64,000 bases of DNA. Source: Haematobia irritans. Lineage: Eukaryota > Arthropoda > Insecta > Diptera > Muscidae. Below, one piece after another: positions 11,228 to 23,009 of the stretch; within the stretch, counting starts at the first letter, position 1; every line of letters starts with the position of its first letter. The notes under the pieces were generated by a model. It made no database searches, was not told the origin of the DNA, and saw only the letters and a program-made list of their open reading frames with translations. The translations under genes were made by a program, and so were the position numbers. Location: the NCBI RefSeq assembly GCF_050003625.1, contig NC_134400.1:56486066-56550065 (forward strand). The letters run 5' to 3'.

Positions 11228-14200
11228 CTAACCAGATTGTTCCAAAAACATTAGCAGACTGCTTAAGTTAACGTTTTCCAGATCCGCCAATAATCTGAAG
11301 CTATATGCTCCTAAAAGTTGCTTGCGCTTTACACAAAATGCAGGACACTCACACAAGAGGTGTTTAATTGATTCTTTTTCCTCCGCATCATGACAGCTCA
11401 TACAATAGTCATTATACTTCGCGCCAATAGTTTTTGCAAAATCGCCTATCGGGCTGCGACCCGTTATAGCAGATATCAGGAGTGATATCTGACGTCTCGA
11501 GAACATTAGCATATCTAGTGTGCGGTTTAAGTTGAAATGGGGCCATATTTGCTTGGTGTCGGTACAACCCTTGCAATTCTCCCATCGAACATTTGCCATC
11601 ATAACAGCCTTCTCACGCAGTATGAGCTTGCAGGTAGCTAGGGGCATACCAACAAATTCTAGTTCCCCTGGAATATGTAAGGTAGTCCCTAGCCTTACCA
11701 ACTCATCCGCTTCGCAGTTCCCCGGTATGTTCCTATGGCCAGACACCCATATTAGGTGAATATTGTACTGCTCAGCCATCTCATTGAGAGATTTGCGGCA
11801 GTCGATGGCCGTTTTCGAGTTGAGGAACACAGAGTCCAAGGATTTTATTGCAGTTTGACTGTCTGAGTATATATTAATGCCCACATTTTTTGGAACATTA
11901 CTTCTCAGCCAATTCGCCACCTCTCTTATTGCTAATATTTCAGCCTGAAAAACACTACAGTGATTAGGTAATCTTTTCACTATTCGAAGTTCCAGATCAT
12001 TAGAATATACTCCGAACCCCACTTGTCCATCCAATTTGGAGCCATCAGTGTAGAAATCTATATATTCTTTATTCCCCGGGGTCTGTGTGCACCACGCCTC
12101 ACTGTTGGGGATTAGAGTCTCAAACTTTTTGTCGAAAAGTGGACTCGCCAAAGTGTAATCCACTACGTTAGGCACATCTGGCATTATTTTGAGGACCGAA
12201 CTGTGACCGTAACTTTTTTCCGACCACAGCGATAGCTCGCGCAATCGAACAGCCGTTGTTGCAGCTGACTGTTTGGTCAAAACGTCTAAAGGTAATATTA
12301 CACTAAGGGAATTTGTTCCTGTCTTGCTGAATGCGCCTGAAATACACAAACACGCCATACGCTGAACTTTATCTAAACAAGTCGGTTTCTGAAGTGCCGG
12401 CCACCAGACTACAACACCATATAGCATTATAGGTCTAACCACTGCCGTGTATAGCCAATGCACAATTTTTGGTTTTAGTCCCCACTTTTTTCCTATTGCC
12501 TTTTTGCACGAGTACAAAGCTACAGTTGCCTTCCTCGCCCTTTCTTCAATATTAAGCTTAAAGTTCAGCTTCCTGTCCAAAATAACGCCAAGGTATTTTG
12601 CACAATCACCAAAGGGAATTTCAATACCCCCTAAGGAAATAGGCCTAACCGTGGGAGTTTTGCGATCTTTGCAGTACATGACTAATTCTGTCTTTGCAGG
12701 ATTCACCCCAAGACCATTGTCTTTCGCCCATTGTTCAGTCATCCGGAGGGCCCTCTGAATAATATCTCTGATTGTGGATGGGAATTTTCCCCTGACTGCC
12801 AGAGCCACATCATCTGCGTATACCACCACTTTTATCCTTTCTTTTTCTAGAGTAACCAGAAGGTTATTTATAGCAACATTCCAAAGAAGAGGTGATAGAA
12901 CTCCTCCTTGGGGAGTGCCTCTGTTCACATACCTTGTTTGCTTGTCCTAGTATGGCTGAAATACGTCTCTTCATTAGCAGTTCGTCTAACAGCCTGAGTA
13001 TACATGGATCAACATTCAGAGTTGTCAGTCCATTTAATATCGAGCTCGGATGGACATTATTGAACGCCCCTTCGATGTCTAGAAACGCCACGATTGTGTA
13101 TTCTTTGACAGATAGTGGCTTTCAATAAAGCTGACTAGTTCATGTAGCGCGGTCTCAGTAGACCTGCCCTTCGAGTATGCATACTGTCGTTTCGAGAACA
13201 AACTTGAATCGATGCTAGTTCTAAGATTAATATCTATCATCCTCTCCAGAGTCTTAAGTAGGAATGAGGATAAGCTGATTGTTCGGAAATCCTTCGCCCT
13301 CGAGTGAGAGGCTTTTCCCGCTTTAGGTATGAAAACGACTTTTGTATCCCTCCACTTTCCTGGGATATATGATAAGTTGATACATCCTTTATATATCACC
13401 GACAACCAGGGGATAATTTTGTCAGTTACTGCTTGTAACTCCGCCGGAGTAATTCCATCAGGTCCGGGGGATTTGAATGGTCCAAAGCTATTTAGCGCCC
13501 ATCTTATTCTAGTTTCCGATACAATTTCCTCGACAGGAAACGACCGCTGAGCAACTGTGGCACCGCCAGTACATGGTTCAACCGTCTGATTTCCAGGAAA
13601 ATGTGTGTCCAATAGTACCTCCAGCGTCTCCTCACTGGACGTTTTCCAATTGCCCTCCGATGTTTTACTGAAACCTGGAGCGGAGTTGGTGGATGCTAGA
13701 ACCTTCCGTAGTCTGGAAGCCTCGGACGTATTCTCAATACTGCTGCAGTAATCATTCCAAGAGTTATGCTGAGCCTTTCTCAGTTCTCGCTTGTATCATC
13801 TCAGATTCTTCTTGTAAGCGTCACAGTCCTCAAGGGCTCTGGTGGACTTTGCCTTGTTAAAGAGCTTCCTGCAGGATTTCCTCATATTACTTAATTCCGT
13901 AGACCACAATGTTGGTCGATTTTTCCCCCTTGGCTTTCCTCTAGGGCATGCAGCTTTCAGTGAGATGTTGAAGGCCTTAGTAATCCGCTCCACTGCGTGT
14001 TCGATATCTTGCACATTTCTCATATTTGTCTCTGTTATTTCCGGTATCATCATATTGAACGATTCCCTATACCTATTCCAGTCAGCTTTCCTAACATATG
14101 GCGGAAATATGGTCTTGGTGATATGAACATCAAATTTGAAACTGATGAAGCGATGATCTGAGAAGCTGTGTTCACTTAAAACCTGCCACTCAGATATCAT

Positions 14201-14800
14201 TTCATTCAGTTTTTGCGAGGCCATGGTGATGTCCAAAACCTCTTGCCCGTTTTTAGTGACAAAGGTTGGGGCATCTCCCTTGTTGCAAACTACCAGATTA
14301 GTACGCAAAATAAACTCTATTAGCGACTCTCCCCTTGCATTAGTATCACTACTTCCCCATATACTATGATGTGCATTCGCATCGCATCCCATAATGAGTT
14401 TCGTCTTTGTTTTCCGTGACTCCTCCACTAAGGTCTTAACGGCATATGGAGGCATCTCCCTGTCATGTCCCATGTAGACCGAAGATACCCAATATTTGCA
14501 TTTGGCTATTTCTAAACTGGCAACGACAGTGTCTGTATTGCAAATTGAAGGAAGCAGAAACATGTTGAGCTCGTTTTTAGCAATTATGCAGGCTCGATTT
14601 ACATCATTACCAGTATACTGCAATAGTTTGAACCCCGGAGTATTTAATTCACATATTTTGTTTCTATAAACATATGGTTCTTGAATAAGAACTATATCTA
14701 TGTCCCCTTTCATCAGGAGAACTTTTAAGGCAGCACATGCAGCCTTACAATGATGAGGATTTATCTGGAGGATCCGTAGGACCATCGAGATTTTCAACAA
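11228..14800 (-). pseudogene. LINE ORF2: endonuclease, reverse transcriptase, RNase H (broken)
   Basis: From the start: an APE-type endonuclease (LRILQINPHHCK; IDIVLIQEPYV; MGCDANAHHSIWGS; SFSDHRFISF), a reverse transcriptase (GPFKSPGPDGITPAEL; FRTISLSSFLLKTLERMI; FLDIEGAFNNV; TPQGGVLSPLLWN; VVYADDVALAV), then RNase H (FYTDGSKLDG; FQAEILAI; IYSDSQTAIKSL; WVSGHRNIPGN). A C-terminal CxxC...HLLCECPAF knuckle-like tail ends it. Breaks: TGA at 13798-13796 between KKNLR and YKREL; a frameshift near 13110 (SVKEY to FLDIEGAF); another near 12930 just before NRGTPQGG. Active-site residues survive, so decay is recent or mild, but no complete protein can be made. Confidence 0.88.
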
Positions 14801-15663
14801 CCGTCACATCAGCCGCTTCAATCGAATCATCAAGAATGTCCTCTTCAGAGATCTGGGTGACTCTCGCAATAACCGTAGGTTCAACTTTGGTGAGTTCTGA
14901 GGCAATAGAAACCTCCTCTCGCATACGGTGCCTATCCATGTCTTCAACTTTGGTATCTCCCTCGACTTCGCAAGAGGATCCGCTTACTTCTGATTCAGAC
15001 AGAGGCTTGTCCATTTCTGAATCCTTTAACTGATCGTTTTTATATACCTTCATTTGGATATAACGAAAGCCATAACATACACGGCCTTGGGACTTTGCTA
15101 GATGTGGCAAAGACTGAGTGTTCAATATAAACATTGCATGCCGTCTTGGTCCATCCACTTCATCTAAACGGCCAACCTTCCAATCAGCTGTTGGAAGATC
15201 TGGATTGCATCGTTTCAGTCTATTTAAAATAGATTCAGGGTCAGAAGGGTTTGCAGGTATCCACGCATGTGCTCTAGGTCTAGCCGGTATGTCTTTCTTC
15301 TCGACTAACTCTAGAGCAGCTCCTTCCCAAACTTCACCAATTAGTATCAGAGCAGCCTTAAAACATTCTATAGACCTCTGGTCCTCAAATGCGACTAGCT
15401 TAAATCGTCCTTGATACCAACCAGCCTCTTGGTGTCGAGGATCTGGACCGGGAAACTTTTCCAGCACCTGTGAGTAGACGACAGACAGAGCATTCTCAAT
15501 TTCCCCCCATTTTTGCTTTGGAACCATACCGTCCAATGCTCCTTTATTAATGATAGCCATCACAAGGCTGTCTTTAGCAACTGAGGCAAACGATCTTTGA
15601 TCCCTTTTGGAGGATGGCAGCTCATCCGGTGATCGTTCCCTTTTTCCAGCCTAAAGAATTTCT
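14745..15663 (-). pseudogene. LINE ORF1, DUF4780-like (5' part displaced by insertion)
   Basis: The frame reads RSFASVAKDSLVMAIINKGA from just upstream of 15563, then AGWYQGRFKLVAFEDQRS, KKDIPARPRAHAWIP and ADWKVGRLDEV, matching the DUF4780 domain found in LOA-group ORF1 proteins. The C-terminal third is acidic and low-complexity and overlaps the start of ORF2 by about 55 bp. Upstream the frame has a TAG near 15655 and is then cut by copy B1. On the far side, 17284-17201 encodes ALFILKKLGSVDPSTLSAKQ, which I take as the displaced N-terminal part. Confidence 0.75.
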
Positions 15664-15672
15664 TGAGCTCAT

Positions 15673-17200
15673 TATACCCTTCACCACTACTGTGGTACAG
15701 GGTATAATAAGTTTGTGCATTTGTATGTAACGCCAAGAAGGAGTAATCATAGACCAACCTTTTAGTATACGGATCGGCTTAGAATTAAATTCTGAGTCGA
15801 TTTTGCGATGTCCGTCTGTCTGTCCGTCTGTCTGTCTGTCTGTCTGTCTGTCTGTTGATGTATTTTTGTGTGCAAAGTACAGCTCGCAGTTTTAGTCCGA
15901 TTGTCCTAAAATTTGGTATAGGGTCCTGTTTCGGCTCAAAGACGATCCCTATTGATTTTGGAAAAAATCGGTTCAGATTTAGATATAGCTGCCATATATA
16001 TTTTTCGCCGATCTGGTCATAATTGGCGTGTATATCAACCGATCTTCCTCAAATTCCGTACATCCGAATATTTTATGGGTCTCGAAAAACTTGCAAAATA
16101 CCAGCCAAATCGGTTCAGATTTAGATATAGCTCTCATATATAGCTTTCGCCCGATTTACACTCATTTGCCCAAAGAGGCCAATTTTTAACTCCGATTTGG
16201 TTGAAATTTTGCACAGGGAGTAGAATTAGCATTGTAACTATGCGTGCCAAATTTGGTTGACATCGGTTCAGATTTGGATATATCTCCCATATATAGCTTT
16301 CGCCCGATTTACACTCATATGACCACAGAGGCCAATTTTTAACTCCGATTTAGTTGAAATTTTGCACAGGGAGTAGAATTAGCATTGAAACTATGCGTGC
16401 TAAATTTGGTTGAAATCGGTTCAGATTTCGATATATCTCCCATATATAGCTTTCGCCCGATTTACACTCATATGACCACAGAGACCAATTTTTTGTTCCG
16501 ATTTAGTTGAAATTTTGCACAGGGAGTAGAATTAGCATTGTAGCTATGCGTGCCAAATTTGGTTGAAATCGGTTCAGATTTAGATATATTTCCCATATAT
16601 AGCTTTCGCCCGATTTACACTCATATGACCACAGAGGCCAATTTTTAACTCCGATTTAGTTGAAATTTTGCACAGAGAGTATAATTAGCATTGTTGCTAT
16701 GCGTGCCAAATTTGGTTGAAATCGGTTCAGATTTAGATATAGCTCCCATATATATGTTTTTCTGATTTCGACAAAAATGGTCAAAATACCAACAATTTCC
16801 TTGTAAAATCGCCACTGCTTAGTCGCAAAATTGTAAAAATAACTCTTATTTTCCTAAACTTCTAATACATATATATCGAGCGATAAATCATAAATAAACT
16901 TTTGCAAAGTTTCCTTAAAATTGCTTCAGATTTAAATGTTTCCCATATTTTTTTACTAACATTGTGTTCCACCCTAGTGCATTAGCCGACTTAAATTTTG
17001 AGTCTATAGATTTTGTAGAAGTCTATCAAATTCTTCCAGATCGAGTGATATTTAAATGTATGTATTTGGGACAAACCTTTATATATAGCCCCAAACACAT
17101 TTGACGGATGTGATATAGTATCGAAAATTTAGATCTACAAAGTGGTGCAGGGTATAATATAGTCGGCCCCGCCCGACTTTAGACTTTCCTTACTGGTTTT
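15673..17200 (+). mobile_element. Mini-me/Helentron-like family B element, complete copy B1
   Basis: The 5' end TATACCCTTCACCAC folds with GTGGTACAGGGTATA. The core AAATTCTGAGTCGATTT is followed by (GTCT)n at 15809-15853. Units of 153 bp follow (GCCCGATTTACACTCAT at 16149, 16302, 16455, 16608). At the 3' side GTGGTGCAGGGTATA (17142-17156) is the inverted complement of the 5' end with one mismatch, followed by the hairpin AGTCGG-6 nt-CCGACT (17161-17178) and a T-rich tail. It is non-coding. It lies in the LINE ORF1. Confidence 0.82.
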
Positions 17201-17314
17201 AAGGAATCACTTTGTTTAGCCGACAGCGTGCTTGGGTCGACTGATCCTAACTTCTTTAGGATAAACAAAGCATTTTGGTTGAAGAGAGCCAGGTCTCACT
17301 CCCACACGGACGAA

Positions 17315-17782
17315 AACGACTGTTTTTCATATGTTTGGCTGTAAACATTATATGTTTGGAACTCAAATTTTTTAACACAATATTTTTAAGTGCAAGCATA
17401 TAATGTTCATAAACTAGCATAACATGTTTGGGACATATATGTTAATATGTTAGAACATATTATGTTTGGGACATAAAATGATTGGTTGCAAACATATGTA
17501 TATAAATTTAGAAATAGTCTATAAACATATATGTCTTTAGAAAGAGAGAACTAGAGAGTATGCTGCAAGTAAAATATTGGAAGTAACCAATTGGCGACTT
17601 AAAAATATATATACACAGAGAAAATTTCATCAAATTTTTTTTTCTACCATTGTATGCCTGACGTGAAACATAATATGTTTTAACAATACAAACAGTATTT
17701 TGTTTGGACCAATCCTGAAAATATATATGTTTGAAGCAAAATGTGTTTGGGGCATATGTTACAGAAGCGATTTTTGAGGGTG
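17315..17782. mobile_element. CAC-ended element family C, short copy C1
   Basis: This 468-bp element runs from CACGGACGAAAACGACTG to TTTTTGAGGGTG, flanked by CA on both sides. The interior is full of AAACATATGTTTGG-like motifs. Compared with the 3.3-kb copies it appears to be an internal deletion derivative. The dinucleotide flank here is CA, not TA. Confidence 0.72.
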
Positions 17783-18560
17783 CATAGAGAAGAATAGATT
17801 TAACGCATGCGTTGAAAATACGCAGTTTCGTTTTGAGCGATAGATATTTCGACCTCCATATTTTGTTTAATCGACCAAATGCTGATCTGGCTTTGTTTAC
17901 TCTGCTGTACACATCCCCTTCTACTCCTCCATCGCTGTCCATATAGCATCCCAAGTAGCAAAATGATTTTATATATTGTAGCGGCTTTATTATTAATTTT
18001 GATGTGGTGGTCGATTATATTGTTTATAAGCATTGCATGCGTCTTTTTTGTACTTATTTACTCAAAGCTTCTCTAAGTGGTTTCACTGGAATGTGGAACG
18101 CCGTTCGGACTCGGCTATAAAAAGGAGGTCCCTTGTCATTGAGCTTAACATGGAATCGGGCAGCACTCAGTGATAAGAGAGAAGTTCACCAATGTGGTAT
18201 CACAATGGACTGAATAGTCTAAGTGAGCCTGATACATCGGGCTGCCACCTAACCTAACCTAACCTTGTACTTATTTCGAGACCGACCGACAAGCTCGTTT
18301 ACATTTTCCTGCATATCTGTGAACTTATACGACATGAGGCAAATGTCGTCGACAAAATCCAAGTCCTCTAGGTGACGATGGAGAGTCCAAACGATACCTC
18401 TTTTCTTTGATCGAATCCGCTGCATGATATCGTCGAGTACGACCGCGAAAAGTAGTGTCGATAGGGGGCAGCCTTGTTTCACTTCCGCATTTGTTGTGAA
18501 AGGCTCGCTCGTGTTATTGTTGTGCTCAACCAGTTGGGTTGTGTTGCTGTACATCGCCTT
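17783..18560 (-). pseudogene. Reverse transcriptase fragments of another LINE
   Basis: Minus-strand pieces read NAEVKQGCPLSTLLFAVVLD, HLEDLDFVDDICLMSYKFTD (18554-18270) and, after the SINE, GDVYSRVNKARSAFGRLNKI, WRSKYLSLKTKLRIFNACVK (17950-17785). These are the QGCPLSPLLF, (F/Y)xDDI and thumb regions of a non-LTR reverse transcriptase. It is unrelated to the LOA LINE. Element C1 abuts the downstream end. It is non-functional. Confidence 0.78.
18060..18264 (+). mobile_element. 5'-truncated tRNA-derived SINE with 12-bp target duplication
   Basis: The body starts ACTCAAAGCTTCTCTAAGTGG and ends in a (CCTAA)n tail. TTGTACTTATTT occurs directly before (18048-18059) and after (18265-18276) it. The tRNA head seen in the full copies at 41259 and 58122 is missing, as expected for incomplete reverse transcription. 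It is inserted in the RT fragment at 17783-18560. Confidence 0.88.
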
Positions 18561-19148
18561 TATTATGTTTAATTAGAAATAGTTTGGTGATATGTTTTTC
18601 TGTGTAGTTTCGATAGTATCTATTTGCATTTGACAATTAAAAAATACTGGCCGATTCAAACATTTTAATGATTTTGGTATGAAGAAGAAGCGGAGAAGTG
18701 AAGTAAGGATAAACAGAAAAAAATTCTGATTCAATCACGGAATTTAGTGATCCAATTAAATTTTAATTAAAATGTCTTAGTATTTGTAGTTTGAATAAAA
18801 ACTTAATTGTTAACGAACTTAGATACCAATTTTTAAGCCGAAATACTTAAGGCAGAATAACATACCATGCGGTCATGCGTGCGTACGTTACATTCGAATG
18901 GGTTGACGAACGCGATTCTTCAATTGAGTTACACAACATGCGTCGGAACACCAATATATTTGCTGATTGCATTCCTCGCCTCTGCGCTTTTTATTATGTT
19001 TTTATATTTCATGCACTTTTTAAAGTATATAACATAATGTTTCTTAACTTCTTCAATAATTTCTCGTCCATATTTTAGATTGTTTTTCGTTTATTGATTT
19101 GTTTACGTGTTGTCAACGTGCCCGACGCATTGAAAAGTTCGTCAACCA
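18561..19148. other. Intron sequence with an ATTAAT-family remnant
   Basis: Positions 18711-18830 resemble MITE family F (TTCTGATTCAATCACGGAAT). The rest, including a GC-richer patch at 18870-18960, shows nothing I can name. Confidence 0.45.
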
Positions 19149-19796
19149 CACTGAAAAAAAGCATGCCCGGTTCCAAAGATTTTGTCATTACTTTAACAAT
19201 ATTGGTATTGATTCTTAGCCAAAGAAGCGGAGAATACAAGTAAGGATACTTTTAAGACACAATTTTCTTTTAAATTTGGGGTTTGTGTACTTGTTTTTGG
19301 GAAGCAAATTTTAATTTTTTCGTTTTTTTCAGCTTTTTTTTCTTCATATGCTATCAAAGTCCTTTAAAAACGAGTTAACGACAACTTTATTTTCCAAATT
19401 CAGACTCGACTTCCAGGAGAAATTATGCTATGATTCAAGTAGAAAACGCAATAGAAAATACAGTGTTTAGAAACATGTCCTATTTTTGAACGAGTTTTTA
19501 CTTTGTAGTCAAGATGCAAAAACACAACAAAGTTAAAGACAATTTCATTAATTTTAAAGAATTTTTATGAATTATTAAAGTCAAGTTGACCTTAGCCCAA
19601 AAAATTTCTCTTTCATGTTATGATACCCATTTTTAAGCCAAATCACTTAATTATAAGGACAATGCGACCTCATTGAAAAGTTTATCAAGGAAAGAAACTT
19701 TATATTAGTGAAATGCGTCATCTATGCTACGCAAAATTTGCATTCGTATTTTAAAGACATGAAATCTTTGGCCTCACGACAATATTTTTTTCAGTG
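19149..19796. mobile_element. MITE family E, copy E2 (inverted relative to E1)
   Basis: The element is 648 bp from CACTGAAAAAAAGCATGCCC to ATATTTTTTTCAGTG. The right flank is TA; the left is CA, so one copy of the target has probably mutated. It is non-coding. A further family E end (ATATTTTTTCCAGTG) closes a remnant at 19926-20056. Confidence 0.8.
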
Positions 19797-20144
19797 TACA
19801 TGCGGTCGTATGCGTCCGTTACGTTCTCGTGTAACTCATACAATAGTATTTCCCATATTTTAACTTTCATAGGAACGAATGACCACATGGTATGTATTTC
19901 CACCTTTAACAATGAGAGTGTGAGTGAAACGTTTATCGACTTTTGGACAAGGAAAAAACCTTATATCAAGGAAATGCGTCTTCTTTTCTAAGCAATGCCC
20001 GCATTCGTATTTTAAGGATAAGAAATCTTTGGCCTCATGACAATATTTTTTCCAGTGTAATAACTATCGATAGTTTCCGTTTAAATGTTATCACTTCCAT
20101 ATTTGTTCAGACACTGAAAATATCGTAATGCAACACTCACACTA

Positions 20145-20372
20145 CACACAAAAAAATATGTTTGGCTTCGACCACGATGAATGATGATGATTCATCATAG
20201 TCAGTTAAAAAATTAATTGTTCCAATTAAAAAATTAATTGATAAAATTAATTTTTGTGATTGATTACTGTTTCAATTAAATTTTTTTTAACCAATTAAAT
20301 TATAAATTGAATATTTTTTAAAATTCAATTAAAATTTTAATTGTTAAAAATTTGGTGATATTTTTATCTGTG
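20145..20372. mobile_element. MITE family F, short copy F2
   Basis: This 228-bp copy runs from CACACAAAAAAATATG to TTTTTATCTGTG with TA on each side. The middle is built of AATTAAT-type motifs. The 497 bp to its right (20373-20869) contains a short piece resembling a family A unit (20390-20430) and nothing else recognised. Confidence 0.75.
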
Positions 20373-21435
20373 TATGGTCTGGGGGTCGGTTTATATGCGG
20401 GATATATATAATTATGGATATTTTTGACTAAAAATCATCAAAATAGACTTCCAAAATCAAAATTAACACAAAAGAAAAATCAACAAAAAACTTGTTCGAA
20501 TATTGAACTTTCGAAAAAAAAGTCCAGATCCTAATATAAACTAGTTTGCAATTCGACCAATATCTCAATTTTCTGGTAATTTTTTACTCTTCTAATACTT
20601 TCTCTTATACAGTGTAAAACTTAGTGAAAGCTATGGATAATGTGGATAGTCACGTATTTTGCTTTTTCTTCAACACCAAACGAACAAAACTTTTAAAACC
20701 TTCACCCTATGAGGCCAGGGTATATATAAATGGCCATGTTTATATATACTAATCGAATCAATTATACACAAATGCATATGAAATTTGGGTTAGGGGCGAA
20801 AACCCTTTAAAGAAATATTCTATGAAGGAAATAACTACCACTCAAACCTTTATATAAAAAGGAGCGATACACACAAACATTTTTTTTGAATTCAAACATG
20901 AAAATCGCGGATTCACTCATTTTTTTAATTGAAATATTTTCAATCACGAAAATGACAGTATCAATCACCCATTTTGATTGAAAACCAACGCGATTTTCAA
21001 TTAAAAAATTAATTGACTTTTGTCACGGAATCAATTAATTGTGTGATTGAACCAATTAAAAAAATGTGGTTTTTGACATAAAATTCAATCAATGAATCAA
21101 TTAAAATTGTAATTAATTTCGCGACAAAAATAAATCTACTATTTGATTGATTCAATTAAATAATTAATTGATATTGGCTATAAATTTCAATAAAAAAATG
21201 CATTCTTTTTTCAGTCCTTTACCGTATGACCATTTGTTGTTGCACACTTTATTTCACTTTAACCTTTTGTATGACTTGTCAAAATATATATGCACACATT
21301 TCAAACGCAGCAGACAGAATGTCGCCAATTATGTTTTTCCGTCGCTCAAAACTATTTAATTTCAATCACAAAGGTGATTGAATCAATTACATGTTTAATC
21401 GGAAACGAAAATTTTTCAATCACGTTTGTAATTAA

Positions 21436-22760
21436 CCCTTTCGACCCCGAAAGGGTAGGAATTCACGCTCCCGTCAATTCACGAAATGAAAAGTTATACT
21501 CGCGCACGCTCACACATGAACAACGTTTATGCCTCACGCTTTCGCACGATTCACGACAATTTTCGTACATCACGACAAACCTCGTGATTCACGAATATTT
21601 TCGGAACACGACAATTTTCGTGGCTCAATAAAATTCTCGTAATTCACGAAATTTCTCGTGACTCACCCTATTGAAATCTTAACCGTGATGAAATCGGTGA
21701 GCTTGAATTTAATCGTGAACGTGAATGTGTTCGTGATTGTGATTTTTTGTGTCTCTGTTTTACCGTGAGTGTGAGTGAATTTTATCGTTAACATGAATTT
21801 TGTCGTGAACGTGAATTTTATCTTAAGCGTGAGTTGGATCATGAGCGTGAGTTGGATCGTAAAAGTGAATTTTTATCGGGAGCGTGATTTCGGAGAAATT
21901 TTACTCACTCACAATCATTAACACAATTTGATTTTTACTCACGCTCACGCGCCACACATTTTTGTTTAGTCCCGTTCACGCACATTCGCGGGATTTCCTT
22001 TAAATTTCATTCACGGCTTCGCGTGAATCAAGCGTGACTCTCGAAAATGTTTTGTTTTTTTTTTTGTTTTGAACCCATGTCAATTTAACTGGCAGTGTAA
22101 ATAAACCAAAGTATTATAAAGCGCCAATATTCGTGCAAATCCACTAGTATGTTGCCAAGAAAGTCGATATCTATGGCTTCCTCCCTTTTTACGATTCCTT
22201 CCAAATTCCTCCTGCACTGCAGATAGGTTTTGCACATCATCGCCGCATTTCTCGTCACTGGGACATCCCAATCGAAGTTCAAAATTTGTTCAAAATCATT
22301 CTTTTTCAAACCTTTTTTCTCTAGGTCTTATGTTCAAAATATATAATTTTACTACCACAATTGCCCAAAGTTGCCCACAGGCAACTTTTCAATTTTAAAA
22401 ATTTCTCATCTCTTGTGTTTTTACAATTCTAAGATTTGACTTCCAGAAATATTTTATTCGACATGTACTACAACAGATTTAATAAAAACTTTCAAAATTT
22501 TAGTTGAAATTTTTGAAAATAGTCATATGTATAAAAACCTCTTTTTAAATTCCCAAATATTTTTTTCTTGAGGCACGTGCGTATTAATGAAAAATTTTTT
22601 GCTAATTGACAACCAAATTAGCTGATTTTTCATTCGACTTGAAGAAAACACTTGTAGCTATCGATACCGTTACAGTTTTATGAACAAAAATAAAAACAAC
22701 GCTGACAGCGAGTCTCAAAACACAAAAAGTTGCCCACAGGCAACTTTAGGGTCAAAAGGG
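21436..22760. mobile_element. piggyBac-type non-autonomous element (TTAA target)
   Basis: TTAA flanks both sides (21432-21435 and 22761-22764). The ends CCCTTTCGACCC and, reverse-complemented, CCCTTTTGACCC are inverted repeats. Removing the element and one TTAA gives TTTGTAATTAAAAATTATTT, matching copy F4 at 60976 but for one base. Inside is a palindrome AAGTTGCCCACAGGCAACTT at 22369 and again at 22728. The minus-strand open frame 22309-22085 has no family resemblance. Target and ends suggest the piggyBac superfamily. Confidence 0.82.
21452..22050. repeat. Cryptic CGTGA/TCACG repeat tract
   Basis: About 600 bp is dominated by TCACG in the left third and by CGTGA (CGTGAACGTGAA, GCGTGAGTTGGATC) in the middle, then TCACGCTCACGC again on the right. 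The spacing is irregular, so it is not a simple tandem array. The arms could fold back on each other. It lies within the TTAA element. A shorter tract of the same kind is at 41780-42020. Confidence 0.6.
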
Positions 22761-23009
22761 TTAAAAATTATTTCCGTATTGATTAACAAATTAAATGAAT
22801 CAATTAATATTTTAATTGGAAACGTAACAAATATCGATAATTTTTTAATTGGTTTTTATTCAGATTTGATTAAATAATTAATTGAATCAATTAACATATT
22901 AATTGAATCCGTTTCCAAATTCAATTAAGTCTTTAATTGAAAAAAGTCGGTGACAATTTTTTGTGGGTACGTCCACCATAGGGTTTTTCTACTCTCATTG
23001 CTTGCCTAC

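Larger units (their letters stand above)
10815..17290 (-). mobile_element. LOA-type non-LTR retrotransposon (LINE), inactive
   Basis: Reading on the minus strand, ORF1 (DUF4780-like) overlaps ORF2, which holds endonuclease, reverse transcriptase and RNase H. This order with RNase H fits the LOA/Bilbo group. The 3' UTR is 11227 to about 10815 and ends near an A-rich GGAAAAAAATC. The family B element (15673-17200) is inserted in ORF1; coding-like sequence resumes at 17284 (FILKKLGSVDPSTLSAKQSD). One stop and two frameshifts break ORF2. Confidence 0.85.
20870..22967. mobile_element. MITE family F, long copy F3, split by a TTAA element
   Basis: The ends are CACACAAACATTTTTTTTG and ATTTTTTGTGGG, flanked by TA. 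The left arm repeats motifs such as AATTAATTGTGTGATTGA. The interior TTGTTGTTGCACACTTTATT and CAGCAGACAGAATGTCGCCAA is shared with F4 (59165-61184), so these are two copies of one family. It is interrupted at 21436-22760. Confidence 0.82.

Noticed and set aside
22085..22309. Possible transposase remnant in the TTAA element
   Set aside because: 74 codons with no piggyBac-like motif (no DDE-type D residues in context, no cysteine-rich tail).
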